The notes below the pieces were generated by a model that did not search any database, was not told where the DNA came from, and saw only the letters and a program-made list of their open reading frames with translations. 64,000 nt of DNA from Paenibacillus sp. (GTDB lineage: Bacteria > Bacillota > Bacilli > Paenibacillales > Paenibacillaceae), in NCBI GenBank assembly GCA_023512345.1, contig JAILZT010000003.1:124001-188000 (forward strand). The letters are read 5' to 3'. Below are positions 26,846 through 34,324 of this stretch, piece after piece. A program made the translations under genes and the position numbers. How positions within the stretch are numbered: position 1 is the first letter of the stretch; the number at the start of each line of letters is the position of its first letter.

Positions 26846-27277
26846 TTAAAGAGGAACACCCTCCATCCAAAGTTCTTGTATTTTTTCAGATGTAAGTGCT
26901 TGCACATCCTTAGTCCCAAGGTCTCTAAAATTAGGCAGGGACAGAACTAAATCGCTTTCATTAAGCTCGTCTCTTGTGATCTCCAATTCAGCGGTCAGAA
27001 CAATCGCATAACGGAAATTTAAGGATTTGACATTCCTGCATAGTTCATTGATAAGATCTATAAAGTGCTCTCCTCTATATTGTAAAACAGGATATGTAAC
27101 AATACGGCCTCGGAAAGGTTTTTCAACCATGTCCATGAAATCACGCAATTTCTCTAGCGCTAACACAGTCTCTGCTGGTCCTTCCGATCCTGTCAATCCG
27201 GTGAACGGTATAAGGCATGTATCGTAATACTGACGATTTTCTTCCCATGTAATAGAATCAAAATCACTAAACTTCAT
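26846..27277 (-). CDS. ypiF: YpiF-like protein (DUF2487)
   Basis: The protein (about 143 residues from MKFSDFD, with GAGAGGG upstream) is soluble with no signal peptide. It has the DUF2487 pattern with an N-terminal W-E-E-N-R-Q-Y-Y-D-T-C-L-I-P segment, and its place just upstream of qcrA matches B. subtilis YpiF. No catalytic motif is visible. The function is unknown; the persistent link to qcrABC suggests a role in assembly or expression of that complex, which is only inference. Confidence 0.8.
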   Translation of the reverse strand: MKFSDFDSITWEENRQYYDTCLIPFTGLTGSEGPAETVLALEKLRDFMDMVEKPFRGRIVTYPVLQYRGEHFIDLINELCRNVKSLNFRYAIVLTAELEITRDELNESDLVLSLPNFRDLGTKDVQALTSEKIQELWMEGVPL

Positions 27278-27321
27278 ATTTCCCTCTCCCAACTAATAGT
27301 TTCCTCAAATACTACAACACG

Positions 27322-27364
27322 AAGAAACGGAAGTCCTGTTCTTTTTGAACAGGATCCGTTTCTT
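27322..27364. repeat. Long inverted repeat between the IDEAL-domain gene and ypiF
   Basis: AAGAAACGG ... CCTGTTC - TTTTT - GAACAGG ... CCGTTTCTT forms two stacked stems of 9 and 7 bp. It sits just downstream of the IDEAL-domain gene and would end its transcript, but lacks a proper T-run, so it may instead be a stability or partial-termination hairpin. Confidence 0.6.
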
Positions 27365-27408
27365 AAGAAGTAACAAGGCCAGTACAAAGCACTTTACTTT
27401 ATACTCCT

Positions 27409-27588
27409 TTACGCCAAACTCTTTAATTCTTCAGTCAAGTTTCGGAAAGCTGCTTCATCCCCCGCAGCCAGCGCTGTGTCAATCTCACGGTACAAGATGT
27501 CGCTACGGCGCTTACGCAGCGCTTCGTCCCACACCATTTCCGCCGCTAGACCCAGCATCACTTCATAGGTAGCCTTCATTTTGTCCAT
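27409..27588 (-). CDS. Short IDEAL-domain protein (YpiB C-terminal domain only)
   Basis: The 59-residue protein (start MDKMK, GGAGG 8 nt upstream) consists of a short helical N-terminus and an IDEAL domain, visible as ILYREIDTALAAGDEAAFRN followed by an L-T-E-E-L-K pattern. In B. subtilis, YpiB at this place is about 180 residues, with a UPF0302 domain before the IDEAL domain. Here the large domain is absent. IDEAL domains are short helical binding modules; the partner is unknown. Confidence 0.8.
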   Translation of the reverse strand: MDKMKATYEVMLGLAAEMVWDEALRKRRSDILYREIDTALAAGDEAAFRNLTEELKSLA

Positions 27589-27606
27589 TCGATACACCTC
27601 CGCTGT

Positions 27607-28113
27607 TTAAGAAATCCCGTATTCCTTGCCTTTCTTCACATAACTTTGAGCCGTGTGCGCCATTCTGAGCAGGTCCTGTTCGGTCAATTCACGCACAACT
27701 TTGGCTGGAGAGCCCAATGAGAGCGTATATGGCGGGATCTTTTTGTTTTCGGTTACAATAGCTCCTGCTCCTATTAAAGCATATTCACCAATCTCCGCTC
27801 CGTTCAAAACAATTGCACCCATTCCAATTAATGTACCTTTACCTATTTTACAGCCGTGGATAATTGCCGCATGCCCTACAGATATCTCATCTTCTAATAT
27901 AAGCGGCAAGCCTTCACCAACATGGCCTATAGCTCCATCCTGAATGTTACATCTTTCCCCTATCACAACCGGTGCCAAATCTCCGCGAAGCACAGCGTTG
28001 AACCAAATACTGGAGTCACGCCCTACCTTCACATCACCGACCAGCTTTGCTCCTTCAGCGACATATACGGAACCATCCAGCTGCGGTATGTAAGAACCAT
28101 ATGCGATCCGCAT
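27607..28113 (-). CDS. Gamma-carbonic-anhydrase-like hexapeptide-repeat protein
   Basis: The 168-residue protein is a left-handed beta-helix of hexapeptide repeats (for example AKLVGDVKVGRDSSIWFNAV). Histidines at spacing typical of the trimeric gamma-CA/PaaY/YrdA metal site are seen in GAIGHVGEG, VSVGHAAIIHGCKIG. It is similar in length and layout to B. subtilis YtoA. Activity is uncertain, because many members show no carbonic anhydrase activity. It lies 18 bp upstream of the IDEAL-domain gene and probably shares its transcript. Confidence 0.85.
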   Translation of the reverse strand: MRIAYGSYIPQLDGSVYVAEGAKLVGDVKVGRDSSIWFNAVLRGDLAPVVIGERCNIQDGAIGHVGEGLPLILEDEISVGHAAIIHGCKIGKGTLIGMGAIVLNGAEIGEYALIGAGAIVTENKKIPPYTLSLGSPAKVVRELTEQDLLRMAHTAQSYVKKGKEYGIS

Positions 28114-28138
28114 TTCCCTCTCCCCCTAATAACAACAG

Positions 28139-29215
28139 CTACTTGAGTCGTGCTGCCTCTATTCCCCAAGGAGTAACTTTTACAACAAGTCCTTCTGGGG
28201 TTTCCCCAAGCCGCAACAACCCTAAATTCAGCATCATACGCAAAACACGCTTTTCTAAAATTGAACTGGCATCGTCATAATAAAATGGCTTGATTAACCA
28301 TCCCATCGCTTTTTCCAACGAAGTTACAGTGACCCATTCTCTTGTGCTCAGGCTGATCCAGTAAATGAGTGACGGCAAGTTAGGAATTGCGCCTTTATAC
28401 AGTCTTAACCAAAAGGAGTATAACTGCATCAGGCTCTCGCATTTTCCTTCTTCAAGCACTAAAGTTCCAGACAGTGTAAGCTTGAGATGAGTACTATCCT
28501 CTGCAATCCAACGCCGGTAGCGAGCATAATCATACAACAGAGCCAATCTTGGTGGATAGTGCTCAAAGGCTCTCCCATACCCAAAAGTCCATCCTCCTTT
28601 GGTTAAGAGAGGTTCAGGAACATGTAGTGCATTCATGAGACCTTGTTGATAACGCTTATACAGCGCACCCTCAAGATTTAGCTCCGGCTCGTTATCCTTA
28701 ACATAACGGAGCAGCAAGAACAGATCACGTACACTCATATCACCTTCATCCCTATAAATTTCAGGGTCACCACTCAACACAATCCGCTCTCTGATGTTCT
28801 CCCCCATATGATCACGGAAGCGTTCCTTCAGATCTTTGGGCACTTGATACAAATATCGGGTCTGCTGGGACGGACCGCTAAATATCCACCCACTGTTCTT
28901 AAAGCGGGAAATAATATCCCGATAACTACCTTTCTTATCCTCAGGGGCATCAAAGGTTGCTTGCCGAGCTGCAGCAAGCAAATCCTCCAGACTGAAAAAG
29001 CTTCTCTCATCAAACAATAACATGTTCATGAAACGAAGGTCTCCTAAAGAGCACTCCTGGATGTGATCCTTCATGAAATCTCTGCTGCCAAGCGTAATTA
29101 ATATGTTCTGAATCAGGTCGTGCTTAGAATTTCGTTTGCATTCACATTGGTATCGGCCCGCTATAGCGGTCAATTGCCCAATATCTGCATAGGTGAGCAT
29201 ATCCGCCAGATTCAT
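28139..29215 (-). CDS. Protein of unknown function with N-terminal SAP-like region
   Basis: I do not recognise this 358-residue protein with certainty. The N-terminus (MLTYADIGQLTAIAGRY and following helix) looks like a small SAP-type helix-turn-helix. The middle contains several winged-helix-like segments, and the C-terminus (YDDASSILEKRVLRMMLNL) resembles another. No ATPase motif, signal peptide or membrane segment is present. The mix of small helical DNA-binding-like modules recalls the non-catalytic N-terminal part of XPB-like helicases, so a nucleic-acid-binding role is possible. The ORF is clean, with genes on the same strand on both sides. Confidence 0.65.
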   Translation of the reverse strand: MNLADMLTYADIGQLTAIAGRYQCECKRNSKHDLIQNILITLGSRDFMKDHIQECSLGDLRFMNMLLFDERSFFSLEDLLAAARQATFDAPEDKKGSYRDIISRFKNSGWIFSGPSQQTRYLYQVPKDLKERFRDHMGENIRERIVLSGDPEIYRDEGDMSVRDLFLLLRYVKDNEPELNLEGALYKRYQQGLMNALHVPEPLLTKGGWTFGYGRAFEHYPPRLALLYDYARYRRWIAEDSTHLKLTLSGTLVLEEGKCESLMQLYSFWLRLYKGAIPNLPSLIYWISLSTREWVTVTSLEKAMGWLIKPFYYDDASSILEKRVLRMMLNLGLLRLGETPEGLVVKVTPWGIEAARLK

Positions 29216-29279
29216 TTTTATCGCCTCGCCGTTTTACTACCATTATGGGAAATACTAGCCTTTTTATTCCCTTTTACGC

Positions 29280-29308
29280 AAAAAAAATAACCCGAAGTGC
29301 CGGGTTAG
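29280..29308 (-). terminator. Terminator after the histidine phosphatase gene
   Basis: On the minus strand AACCCGGCACTTCGGGTT forms a stem followed by ATTTTTTTTG. It overlaps the stop codon of the phosphatase gene. Confidence 0.85.
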
Positions 29309-29892
29309 TGTTGCTTCTGCAAGATATGTTGAGAGCAATTGTACAATAGCGGGTTCCATTCCTGTTCATTTTTCTCCAAAATGGTCAGTGATAAATTGCC
29401 AATACGCTCGGAATACTTATCTTTATATAACGCATTGTAGAGCTGTGCTAGAAATCCCCCGTGAGACACAACAAGTATATTACGACCCGGATATTGTGTA
29501 TAAAGATCCTCCAGAAAAGCAAGTGCACGACTCTGAAGCTGCTGATCACTTTCTTGTCCCAAATTCAACTGATTCCAATCCTTACCCCATTTATGTTCAC
29601 GCTCTTCAGCTGTAAGTCCTTCTACCTGTCCATATGCACGCTCTCTGATTCTATGGTCAGGAGTTAACAGCGGAAGATTCAGCTTGGCAGCTATAATGGC
29701 TCCAGTCTCTTCTGCACGAGAAAGGCTGCTGGTAATGCAATAATCCCAGTGGTAGGTCTCCTCCTGAAGACGGTCTGCAAGCATCGCTGCTTGTTGGCGA
29801 CCTTCATCATTTAAGGGAATATCACTTTGTCCTTGTATTTTCCCTACAGCATTCCAATCCGTCAACCCATGACGTATTAAGCCAATTATCAT
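29305..29892 (-). CDS. Histidine phosphatase family protein (phosphoglycerate-mutase-like)
   Basis: The 195-residue protein carries the phosphohistidine motif LIRHGLTDWN at the N-terminus, IQGQSDIPLNDEGRQQA, the acid region ERAYGQVEGLT, and the second catalytic His in ILVVSHGGFL. Such enzymes remove phosphate from small metabolites or act as mutases. The substrate cannot be read from the sequence; broad-specificity PhoE-like and alpha-ribazole-phosphatase-like members share this pattern. It is monocistronic, with its own terminator. Confidence 0.85.
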   Translation of the reverse strand: MIIGLIRHGLTDWNAVGKIQGQSDIPLNDEGRQQAAMLADRLQEETYHWDYCITSSLSRAEETGAIIAAKLNLPLLTPDHRIRERAYGQVEGLTAEEREHKWGKDWNQLNLGQESDQQLQSRALAFLEDLYTQYPGRNILVVSHGGFLAQLYNALYKDKYSERIGNLSLTILEKNEQEWNPLLYNCSQHILQKQH

Positions 29893-29986
29893 TTGCGCAC
29901 CTGTCCTCTCCCGTGTTTTTGTTTCTTAATGTACCACGGATATATACAAATGTCTTCTTTTTAAGCATTTTAGGGATATAAGCCAA

Positions 29987-30022
29987 CAAAAAAAGCCCTC
30001 TCTACATACGTAAAAGGGGCTT
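29987..30022 (-). terminator. Terminator after the sigma/anti-sigma pair
   Basis: On the minus strand AAGCCCC pairs with GGGCTT and is followed by TTTTTTG, directly beyond the anti-sigma stop. Confidence 0.8.
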
Positions 30023-30616
30023 CTATGATCTGCGGTATCTATTTAAGCGTGTTAACGAGAACACGGACAAAGCTATGCCAAGCATTGACAGCATCATCCA
30101 GTATTGCGGATGAGAGGGTCCCATACTTGCGACAAGGGGTTCAATAATGCCGTTATCTGAAGCTGTCGCAGGATACGAAGACGTCCAATTCACTGACAAC
30201 CCCGCCACACCTGTATCTACAATGCCACTCTCTGAGATCGTTAGGTTTGGTTGGACTTTGAACATGGTAAAGTATAGGAAGCTGCACAGAAATACTGCAA
30301 GAAAGCATGCAATCCAAAGACTAATTCTGCGGCGGAAAACAGTAGAATTACCTGCCGACTTCCCGTCACCCGGTAATAACCAAGGGCTCTCGAGATAAAT
30401 CCGCTCCATAACACTAGCATTTATGACCTCAGCACGTTCTTCACTAACTTCTTCTTTAATTTCATGTATAAGCATACTGCTCTCTTGCCATATTGCCCAT
30501 TCACTTGCACAGTAAGGACAACCCGCAATATGATCTTCTAGCCTAATCCGCCTAGTATCTGTGGGGGGAGCGTCCCACAAGAGCGGAATATAATCCTGCG
30601 CTTCCCTGCAGTTCAT
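30023..30616 (-). CDS. Zinc-finger anti-sigma factor, membrane-bound
   Basis: The 197-residue protein has an N-terminal zf-HC2 (ZAS) domain: Cys3, then H-x3-C-x2-C in DHIAGCPYCASEW. One clear membrane segment follows (about 107-125, LWIACFLAVFLCSFLYFTMF), then an outside segment and a second hydrophobic stretch near the C-terminus (about 170-188). ZAS proteins hold ECF sigma factors inactive until a signal is sensed. The gene starts 5 bp after the ECF sigma gene, the expected partner. Confidence 0.88.
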   Translation of the reverse strand: MNCREAQDYIPLLWDAPPTDTRRIRLEDHIAGCPYCASEWAIWQESSMLIHEIKEEVSEERAEVINASVMERIYLESPWLLPGDGKSAGNSTVFRRRISLWIACFLAVFLCSFLYFTMFKVQPNLTISESGIVDTGVAGLSVNWTSSYPATASDNGIIEPLVASMGPSHPQYWMMLSMLGIALSVFSLTRLNRYRRS

Positions 30617-30621
30617 ACGCC

Positions 30622-31209
30622 TTACACCCTCTCAACCTGCTCTTCAAATACAGGTTCATAAAAATAGGATTCGAGTTGGAGTTTCACACTGCTCCTGGCG
30701 CGGAACAACAATGATTTAACAGAGCTCACACTCTGATCTAAAATCACAGCAATTTCCTGGTAATCCATCTGATCATATTCACGTAGGATCAGCGCCGAGC
30801 GCTGCTTCTCTGGAAGGTTGTTAATCGCATCACGAACTAAATTCATACGCTCTTTTCGTAGTGCAGCCTGTTCAGGAGCAACCTCAAGCGGAGCTACAGG
30901 TGTGTATCCACTTTCTTCTAATGAAACATTACCAGCACGGTGCTTTCTTAGTTCACTAAGCACAGTGTTGCGAGCAATCGTATATAACCACGTTGAAAAA
31001 GAGGCATCGACCTCGCGAAAGGAATGCAGACTCCGGAACGCCTTATAGAACGTCTCTGAACAGAGGTCCTCAGCGATTAACTCCATATGGGAGTTTTTGA
31101 GCATGTGATAAACAAATGCTAGTATCTTGCGCTGGTACCGGCGCATTAATTCCGAGTAAAGTTCTGTATCCCCTTGTTTAATTAGCTGGATCAACTGGGA
31201 ATCCGTCAT
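30622..31209 (-). CDS. ECF-type RNA polymerase sigma factor
   Basis: The 195-residue protein has sigma-70 region 2 (about 25-95, LIAEDLCSETFYKAFRSLHS and FSTWLYTIARN) and region 4 (about 125-180, LPEKQRSALILREYDQMDYQ). It resembles the SigW/SigV group. The regulon is not known. Upstream on the minus strand is TGAAAC (31363-31368) followed about 16 nt later by GGTATG, a possible autoregulated ECF promoter, and further up TGAAAT-17-TACAAT (sigma-A type). Neither is proven. It forms a two-gene operon with the anti-sigma gene. Confidence 0.92.
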   Translation of the reverse strand: MTDSQLIQLIKQGDTELYSELMRRYQRKILAFVYHMLKNSHMELIAEDLCSETFYKAFRSLHSFREVDASFSTWLYTIARNTVLSELRKHRAGNVSLEESGYTPVAPLEVAPEQAALRKERMNLVRDAINNLPEKQRSALILREYDQMDYQEIAVILDQSVSSVKSLLFRARSSVKLQLESYFYEPVFEEQVERV

Positions 31210-31481
31210 GGTGGGATCGGCCCTCCTCGCCCTTGCACGTATAATCCCGTCCGGTCCTGATATTATTACCGGGCAGGTATTAAAAAGTTGCGGTATTTTA
31301 AAAATATGGTCTTACTTCAAACGACAGGCTTATGTATATTCACATACCCAAAAATCCAGGCATGTTTCAGTGGGTGCAGAAATATAGTAATCTATAAAAA
31401 TACTTTCTCTATTGTATCACACATCTCGATAGAATTTCATTAATAGACCTCTGTTGGTAAATTTGGAGATATTGTTAAGTC

Positions 31482-31721
31482 CTATTTATGGTTATATTTG
31501 CGGGTAGTAGCCCAATAAACCAAAGACTGTCCCATCCCTAAGAAACCCAACAGCAACACCATTAGCATACGATTTTGAGGAAATAATAGAATAACACCAA
31601 AAGTAATAGGTAAACCAAAATTTAAAAAAATGTAAACATTACGACAAGCCCGGTAAATTATACATTGTTCCCTCTCATCATCCTCCTGAAAGTCCCAGGG
31701 ATACCACCTTTTGAAATTCAC
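31482..31721 (-). CDS. Small two-helix membrane protein, unknown
   Basis: The 79-residue frame starts with GTG and has two hydrophobic segments (about 28-47 and 50-68) after an acidic N-terminus (DFQEDDERE). I recognise no family. The SD is poor: AGG is adjacent to the GTG, and a better AAGGAG lies 19 nt upstream with no start codon to match. The frame is open further upstream without an ATG, so this may be a remnant or a mis-called start. An 11-codon ORF with a good SD (AAAAGGAG) lies just upstream. Confidence 0.4.
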   Translation of the reverse strand: MNFKRWYPWDFQEDDEREQCIIYRACRNVYIFLNFGLPITFGVILLFPQNRMLMVLLLGFLGMGQSLVYWATTRKYNHK

Positions 31722-31844
31722 CTGATGATTTGGATGCTTCTCCTTATATGATGGGCGAACGTAACAATCGTTCTAACATATATATTTCTCCTTTTCCTAC
31801 TTATGCCTAATAGATGGGACTAATTGTAATTTATTCACTCCCTT

Positions 31845-31860
31845 ATGTAAACGTTTTAAA
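31845..31860 (+). promoter_or_regulatory. Cre-like half-strength site upstream of the small-RNA promoter
   Basis: ATGTAAACGTTTTAAA fits the CcpA cre consensus WTGNNARCGNWWWCAW except for one base (A in place of the conserved C). It lies exactly 30 bp upstream of the perfect site at 31875, about three helical turns, so both would face the same side of the DNA. Confidence 0.5.
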
Positions 31861-31866
31861 TAGAGG

Positions 31867-31895
31867 TTGACAAAATGTAAACGTATACATATAAT
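31867..31895 (+). promoter_or_regulatory. Perfect-consensus sigma-A promoter of the candidate small RNA
   Basis: TTGACA (31867-31872), a 17-bp spacer, and TATAAT (31890-31895) match the vegetative consensus at every position. No plausible protein gene follows on the plus strand; the transcript would meet a strong terminator about 80 nt downstream. Confidence 0.85.
31875..31890 (+). promoter_or_regulatory. Perfect-consensus cre (CcpA) operator between -35 and -10
   Basis: ATGTAAACGTATACAT matches the cre consensus WTGNNARCGNWWWCAW at all positions. Lying between the -35 and -10 elements, bound CcpA/HPr-Ser-P would be expected to block RNA polymerase, so the unit should be repressed on preferred sugars. 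Confidence 0.75.
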
Positions 31896-31901
31896 AAAAG
31901 T

Positions 31902-31984
31902 ACAGTATGGTTTCTCTCCACTCCTATCCAAAACTGCCGCTCCTAGTGAGCAAAGACCGCTTTTTGAAAGCGGTCTTTTTTTTG
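31902..31984 (+). ncRNA. Candidate catabolite-repressed trans-acting small RNA
   Basis: From the predicted start (about 31902) to the T-run after the hairpin (about 31984) the transcript is about 82 nt. The single-stranded body is pyrimidine-rich and contains three CUCC-type motifs (in TTTCTCTCC, CACTCCTA and CGCTCCTAG), which are complementary to Shine-Dalgarno cores. This is the usual seed chemistry of Gram-positive small RNAs. The 3' end is a strong GACCGC/GCGGTC terminator. An internal ATG at 31907 opens a 29-codon frame, but it has no SD and runs through the terminator, so I do not believe it is translated. No known RNA family is recognised. Confidence 0.6.
31953..31983. terminator. Terminator of the candidate small RNA
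   Basis: AAAGACCGCTTT and AAAGCGGTCTTT form a 12-bp stem with a short loop, followed by a run of nine T on the plus strand. The tyrA unit on the other strand has its own terminator next door. Confidence 0.85.
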
Positions 31985-32011
31985 TCTATTTTTTGAACAT
32001 CCATAGGCAAA

Positions 32012-32036
32012 TAAAAAACCGAGGCAATGGCCTCGG
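32012..32036 (-). terminator. Terminator at the end of the aromatic supraoperon
   Basis: On the minus strand CCGAGGC pairs with GCCTCGG and is followed by TTTTTTAT. It lies 2 bp beyond the tyrA stop. Confidence 0.9.
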
Positions 32037-32038
32037 CA

Positions 32039-33133
32039 CTATACATAAACCATATAGTCATTATGCTGCAGTAAAATTTTAGCCCGTTCCATATCTCTTT
32101 CCTGTCGAAAGGATAGGCGCATAATGCCAGGAACGTCTTCGCGGCTCTCGATAATCTGTATGTTGCTAAGATTGATGCCCTCGTCTCCAAGCTCCGTAGC
32201 AATACGGCCAATGATGCCAGGATGGTCAGGAACATCAATGTGTAAATCAAACAAAGGTGCAATCATACCTTTTCGCCGTTCCGGCAATTGGCTGCGGAAT
32301 CCATTCGCCTCATTAAATGCATCCTCAATGCCTGCTCCATCCTCATTCTCGAGCAAATCAACAAAGGATGAAACCTCCTGATTCCAATCCTTAAGCAGCT
32401 TCAGCATAACCGTTCGGTTATTTAGTAGAATATCACGCCAAATCACGGGATCACTCGAAGCAATCCGTGTAATATCACGAAAGCCTCCAGCCGCTAAGGT
32501 ACTATACAATGAGTCCGTATTATCATACGCATGAATTTGATTCACCAAGGCAACCGCTATAATATGCGGTAAATGGCTGATCGCACCTACAATTTCATCG
32601 TGGCGTTCCGGATCCAGACGTACTATTTGTGCTCTGGTATGTAGTAACAAGGACTCCAGTGTACGATAGGCTTGTTCAGGAACTCCATCGGGTGGAGTCA
32701 GCACATAGTAAGCATTTTCGAACAATAGAGAAGAAGCTGCTTCTACGCCCGAACGCTCAGAGCCTGCCATTGGATGCCCACCGATAAAATGAACACCCGG
32801 GATGTCTAAAGTGAGCGCACAAGCGGCAATGCTTGCTTTCGTACTGCCAACATCCGTTATGATACATCCAGGTTTAAGTGGGAGCACGCTTAATTGTTGC
32901 AAATAACTCTCAAGCATACCTACAGGTACGCATAAAAAGATAAAGTCGGCATCCAAAGCTGCTTCCTCGAGCGAAAGTGTTGCACTGTCAACAACACCTC
33001 TGCTGACATACTTCACTGCTGATTCGGGGCGATGGGCGTGGCCCACAACGGTCAGGCCCTCCTTGCCCTTAAAGCAAAGGGCCAGAGAGCCGCCGATCAG
33101 ACCGACACCGAATATGGCTATTTTTGTCGTCAT
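32039..33133 (-). CDS. tyrA: Prephenate dehydrogenase with ACT domain
   Basis: The 364-residue enzyme oxidatively decarboxylates prephenate to 4-hydroxyphenylpyruvate for tyrosine. The NAD loop is IFGVGLIGGSLAL at the N-terminus, with GGHPMAGSERSGVEAA and a conserved HDEIVGAISHLPH catalytic region. A C-terminal ACT domain (about 293-364, beginning DLHIDVPDHPGIIGRI) is the expected tyrosine-feedback site. It is the last gene of the supraoperon; in B. subtilis the EPSP synthase gene follows, but here a terminator does. Confidence 0.95.
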   Translation of the reverse strand: MTTKIAIFGVGLIGGSLALCFKGKEGLTVVGHAHRPESAVKYVSRGVVDSATLSLEEAALDADFIFLCVPVGMLESYLQQLSVLPLKPGCIITDVGSTKASIAACALTLDIPGVHFIGGHPMAGSERSGVEAASSLLFENAYYVLTPPDGVPEQAYRTLESLLLHTRAQIVRLDPERHDEIVGAISHLPHIIAVALVNQIHAYDNTDSLYSTLAAGGFRDITRIASSDPVIWRDILLNNRTVMLKLLKDWNQEVSSFVDLLENEDGAGIEDAFNEANGFRSQLPERRKGMIAPLFDLHIDVPDHPGIIGRIATELGDEGINLSNIQIIESREDVPGIMRLSFRQERDMERAKILLQHNDYMVYV

Positions 33134-33188
33134 GTTCTTTGAACTACCTGCCTTCTGTATGTTCTATTAAACTGCTGTTCTCTTATAA

Positions 33189-34286
33189 CTATACTCTTAC
33201 ACCTTGATCGCTAAGGATCTGCTCCAGAGCTTCAACAAAAGCTTTATTCTGTTCCGCAGAACCTACAGTGACCCGGATATACGATGGGTATAGCCGATGA
33301 CCCGCTCGCACTATGATCCCTTTACGCAGCAAGGCATCAAATACATCAACGGCAGGCTTACGAACATCGACCATAATAAAGTTGCCATGTGCCGGAAAGG
33401 ACTCCAAGTCCAAACGATTAAATTCAGCCTGCAGCTGCAGGATTCCCGCAGCATTTAAACGACGGCACTCCTGAACATAATCCTGATCCCCCAATGCAGC
33501 CAATGCCGCCACCTGGGCTACACGTGAAGTATTAAAGGGCTCACGCACCTGATTAATTAATTTGATGATTGCAGGGCTAGCCACACCATATCCTATTCTA
33601 AGAGCTGCTAGACCATAAATCTTGGAAAAGGTCCGAAGAATAACTAGATTAGGATAACGCTCCAATAGCTTGATTCCATCAGAGTAGGAAAGGTCCGTTA
33701 CATACTCATAATAAGCTTCATCCAGTACGACCATCACTTGTTTAGGTACCAAGTCTAGAAATGTAGATAATGCTTCCGCCGAAACAATGGTCCCGGTCGG
33801 GTTGTTCGGATTACATACCCAAATGACCTTAGTCCGCTCAGTAACTTGTGACAGCATCGCATCTAGATCATGTGTTCCATTAGCCAGCGGGACCTCTATC
33901 GTAACAGCACCCTCGATGTCAGCATTGCTCTTATATACAGAAAAGGTCTGATCTGCCATAATCGTCTCGTCCCCAGGCAGAAAAAAAGCTCGGGCAATTA
34001 GTGCAATAATTTCATCAGAACCGCAGCCAAAAATGATATTATCATTCTTAACCCCAAGATGAGCTGCCAAAGCAGATGTCAATTCAGCTGCAGACCCATC
34101 TGGGTATATACTAAGATTGTCCAGATCCGCTATAATAGCGGCTTTGGCTTTGGGTGAAGTTCCGTACGGATTCTCATTGGAAGCAAGCTTGATCACTTCT
34201 TTGAGCCCTAATTCCTTTTTCACTTCTTCTATAGGTTTGCCTGGCTTATAGACTGGTAAATTCACAATATTAGGTTTCGGATTCAT
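33189..34286 (-). CDS. hisC: Histidinol-phosphate/aromatic aminotransferase
   Basis: The 365-residue PLP aminotransferase is read from the ATG at 34286 (GAGGG at 7 nt). The catalytic lysine lies in RTFSKIYGLAALRIGYG, and CNPNNPTGT binds PLP and substrate. In B. subtilis the HisC at this position, between trpA and tyrA, serves both histidine synthesis and the transamination of phenylpyruvate and hydroxyphenylpyruvate. The same placement here supports a dual role, though sequence alone does not prove it. Confidence 0.93.
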   Translation of the reverse strand: MNPKPNIVNLPVYKPGKPIEEVKKELGLKEVIKLASNENPYGTSPKAKAAIIADLDNLSIYPDGSAAELTSALAAHLGVKNDNIIFGCGSDEIIALIARAFFLPGDETIMADQTFSVYKSNADIEGAVTIEVPLANGTHDLDAMLSQVTERTKVIWVCNPNNPTGTIVSAEALSTFLDLVPKQVMVVLDEAYYEYVTDLSYSDGIKLLERYPNLVILRTFSKIYGLAALRIGYGVASPAIIKLINQVREPFNTSRVAQVAALAALGDQDYVQECRRLNAAGILQLQAEFNRLDLESFPAHGNFIMVDVRKPAVDVFDALLRKGIIVRAGHRLYPSYIRVTVGSAEQNKAFVEALEQILSDQGVRV

Positions 34287-34324
34287 TAAACGTCCCTCGC
34301 TCTCCATCATACTTGTTCTAGCAT

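Noticed and set aside
26595..26846. Rex operator upstream of qcrA
   Set aside because: TTGTCACAAAACGGACAA resembles parts of a Rex site but lacks the inverted repeat at the required spacing.
31867..32082. 71-codon plus-strand ORF over the candidate small RNA
   Set aside because: Its start codon is the -35 element of the promoter itself, and it reads through the terminator, so it cannot be translated from that promoter's transcript.
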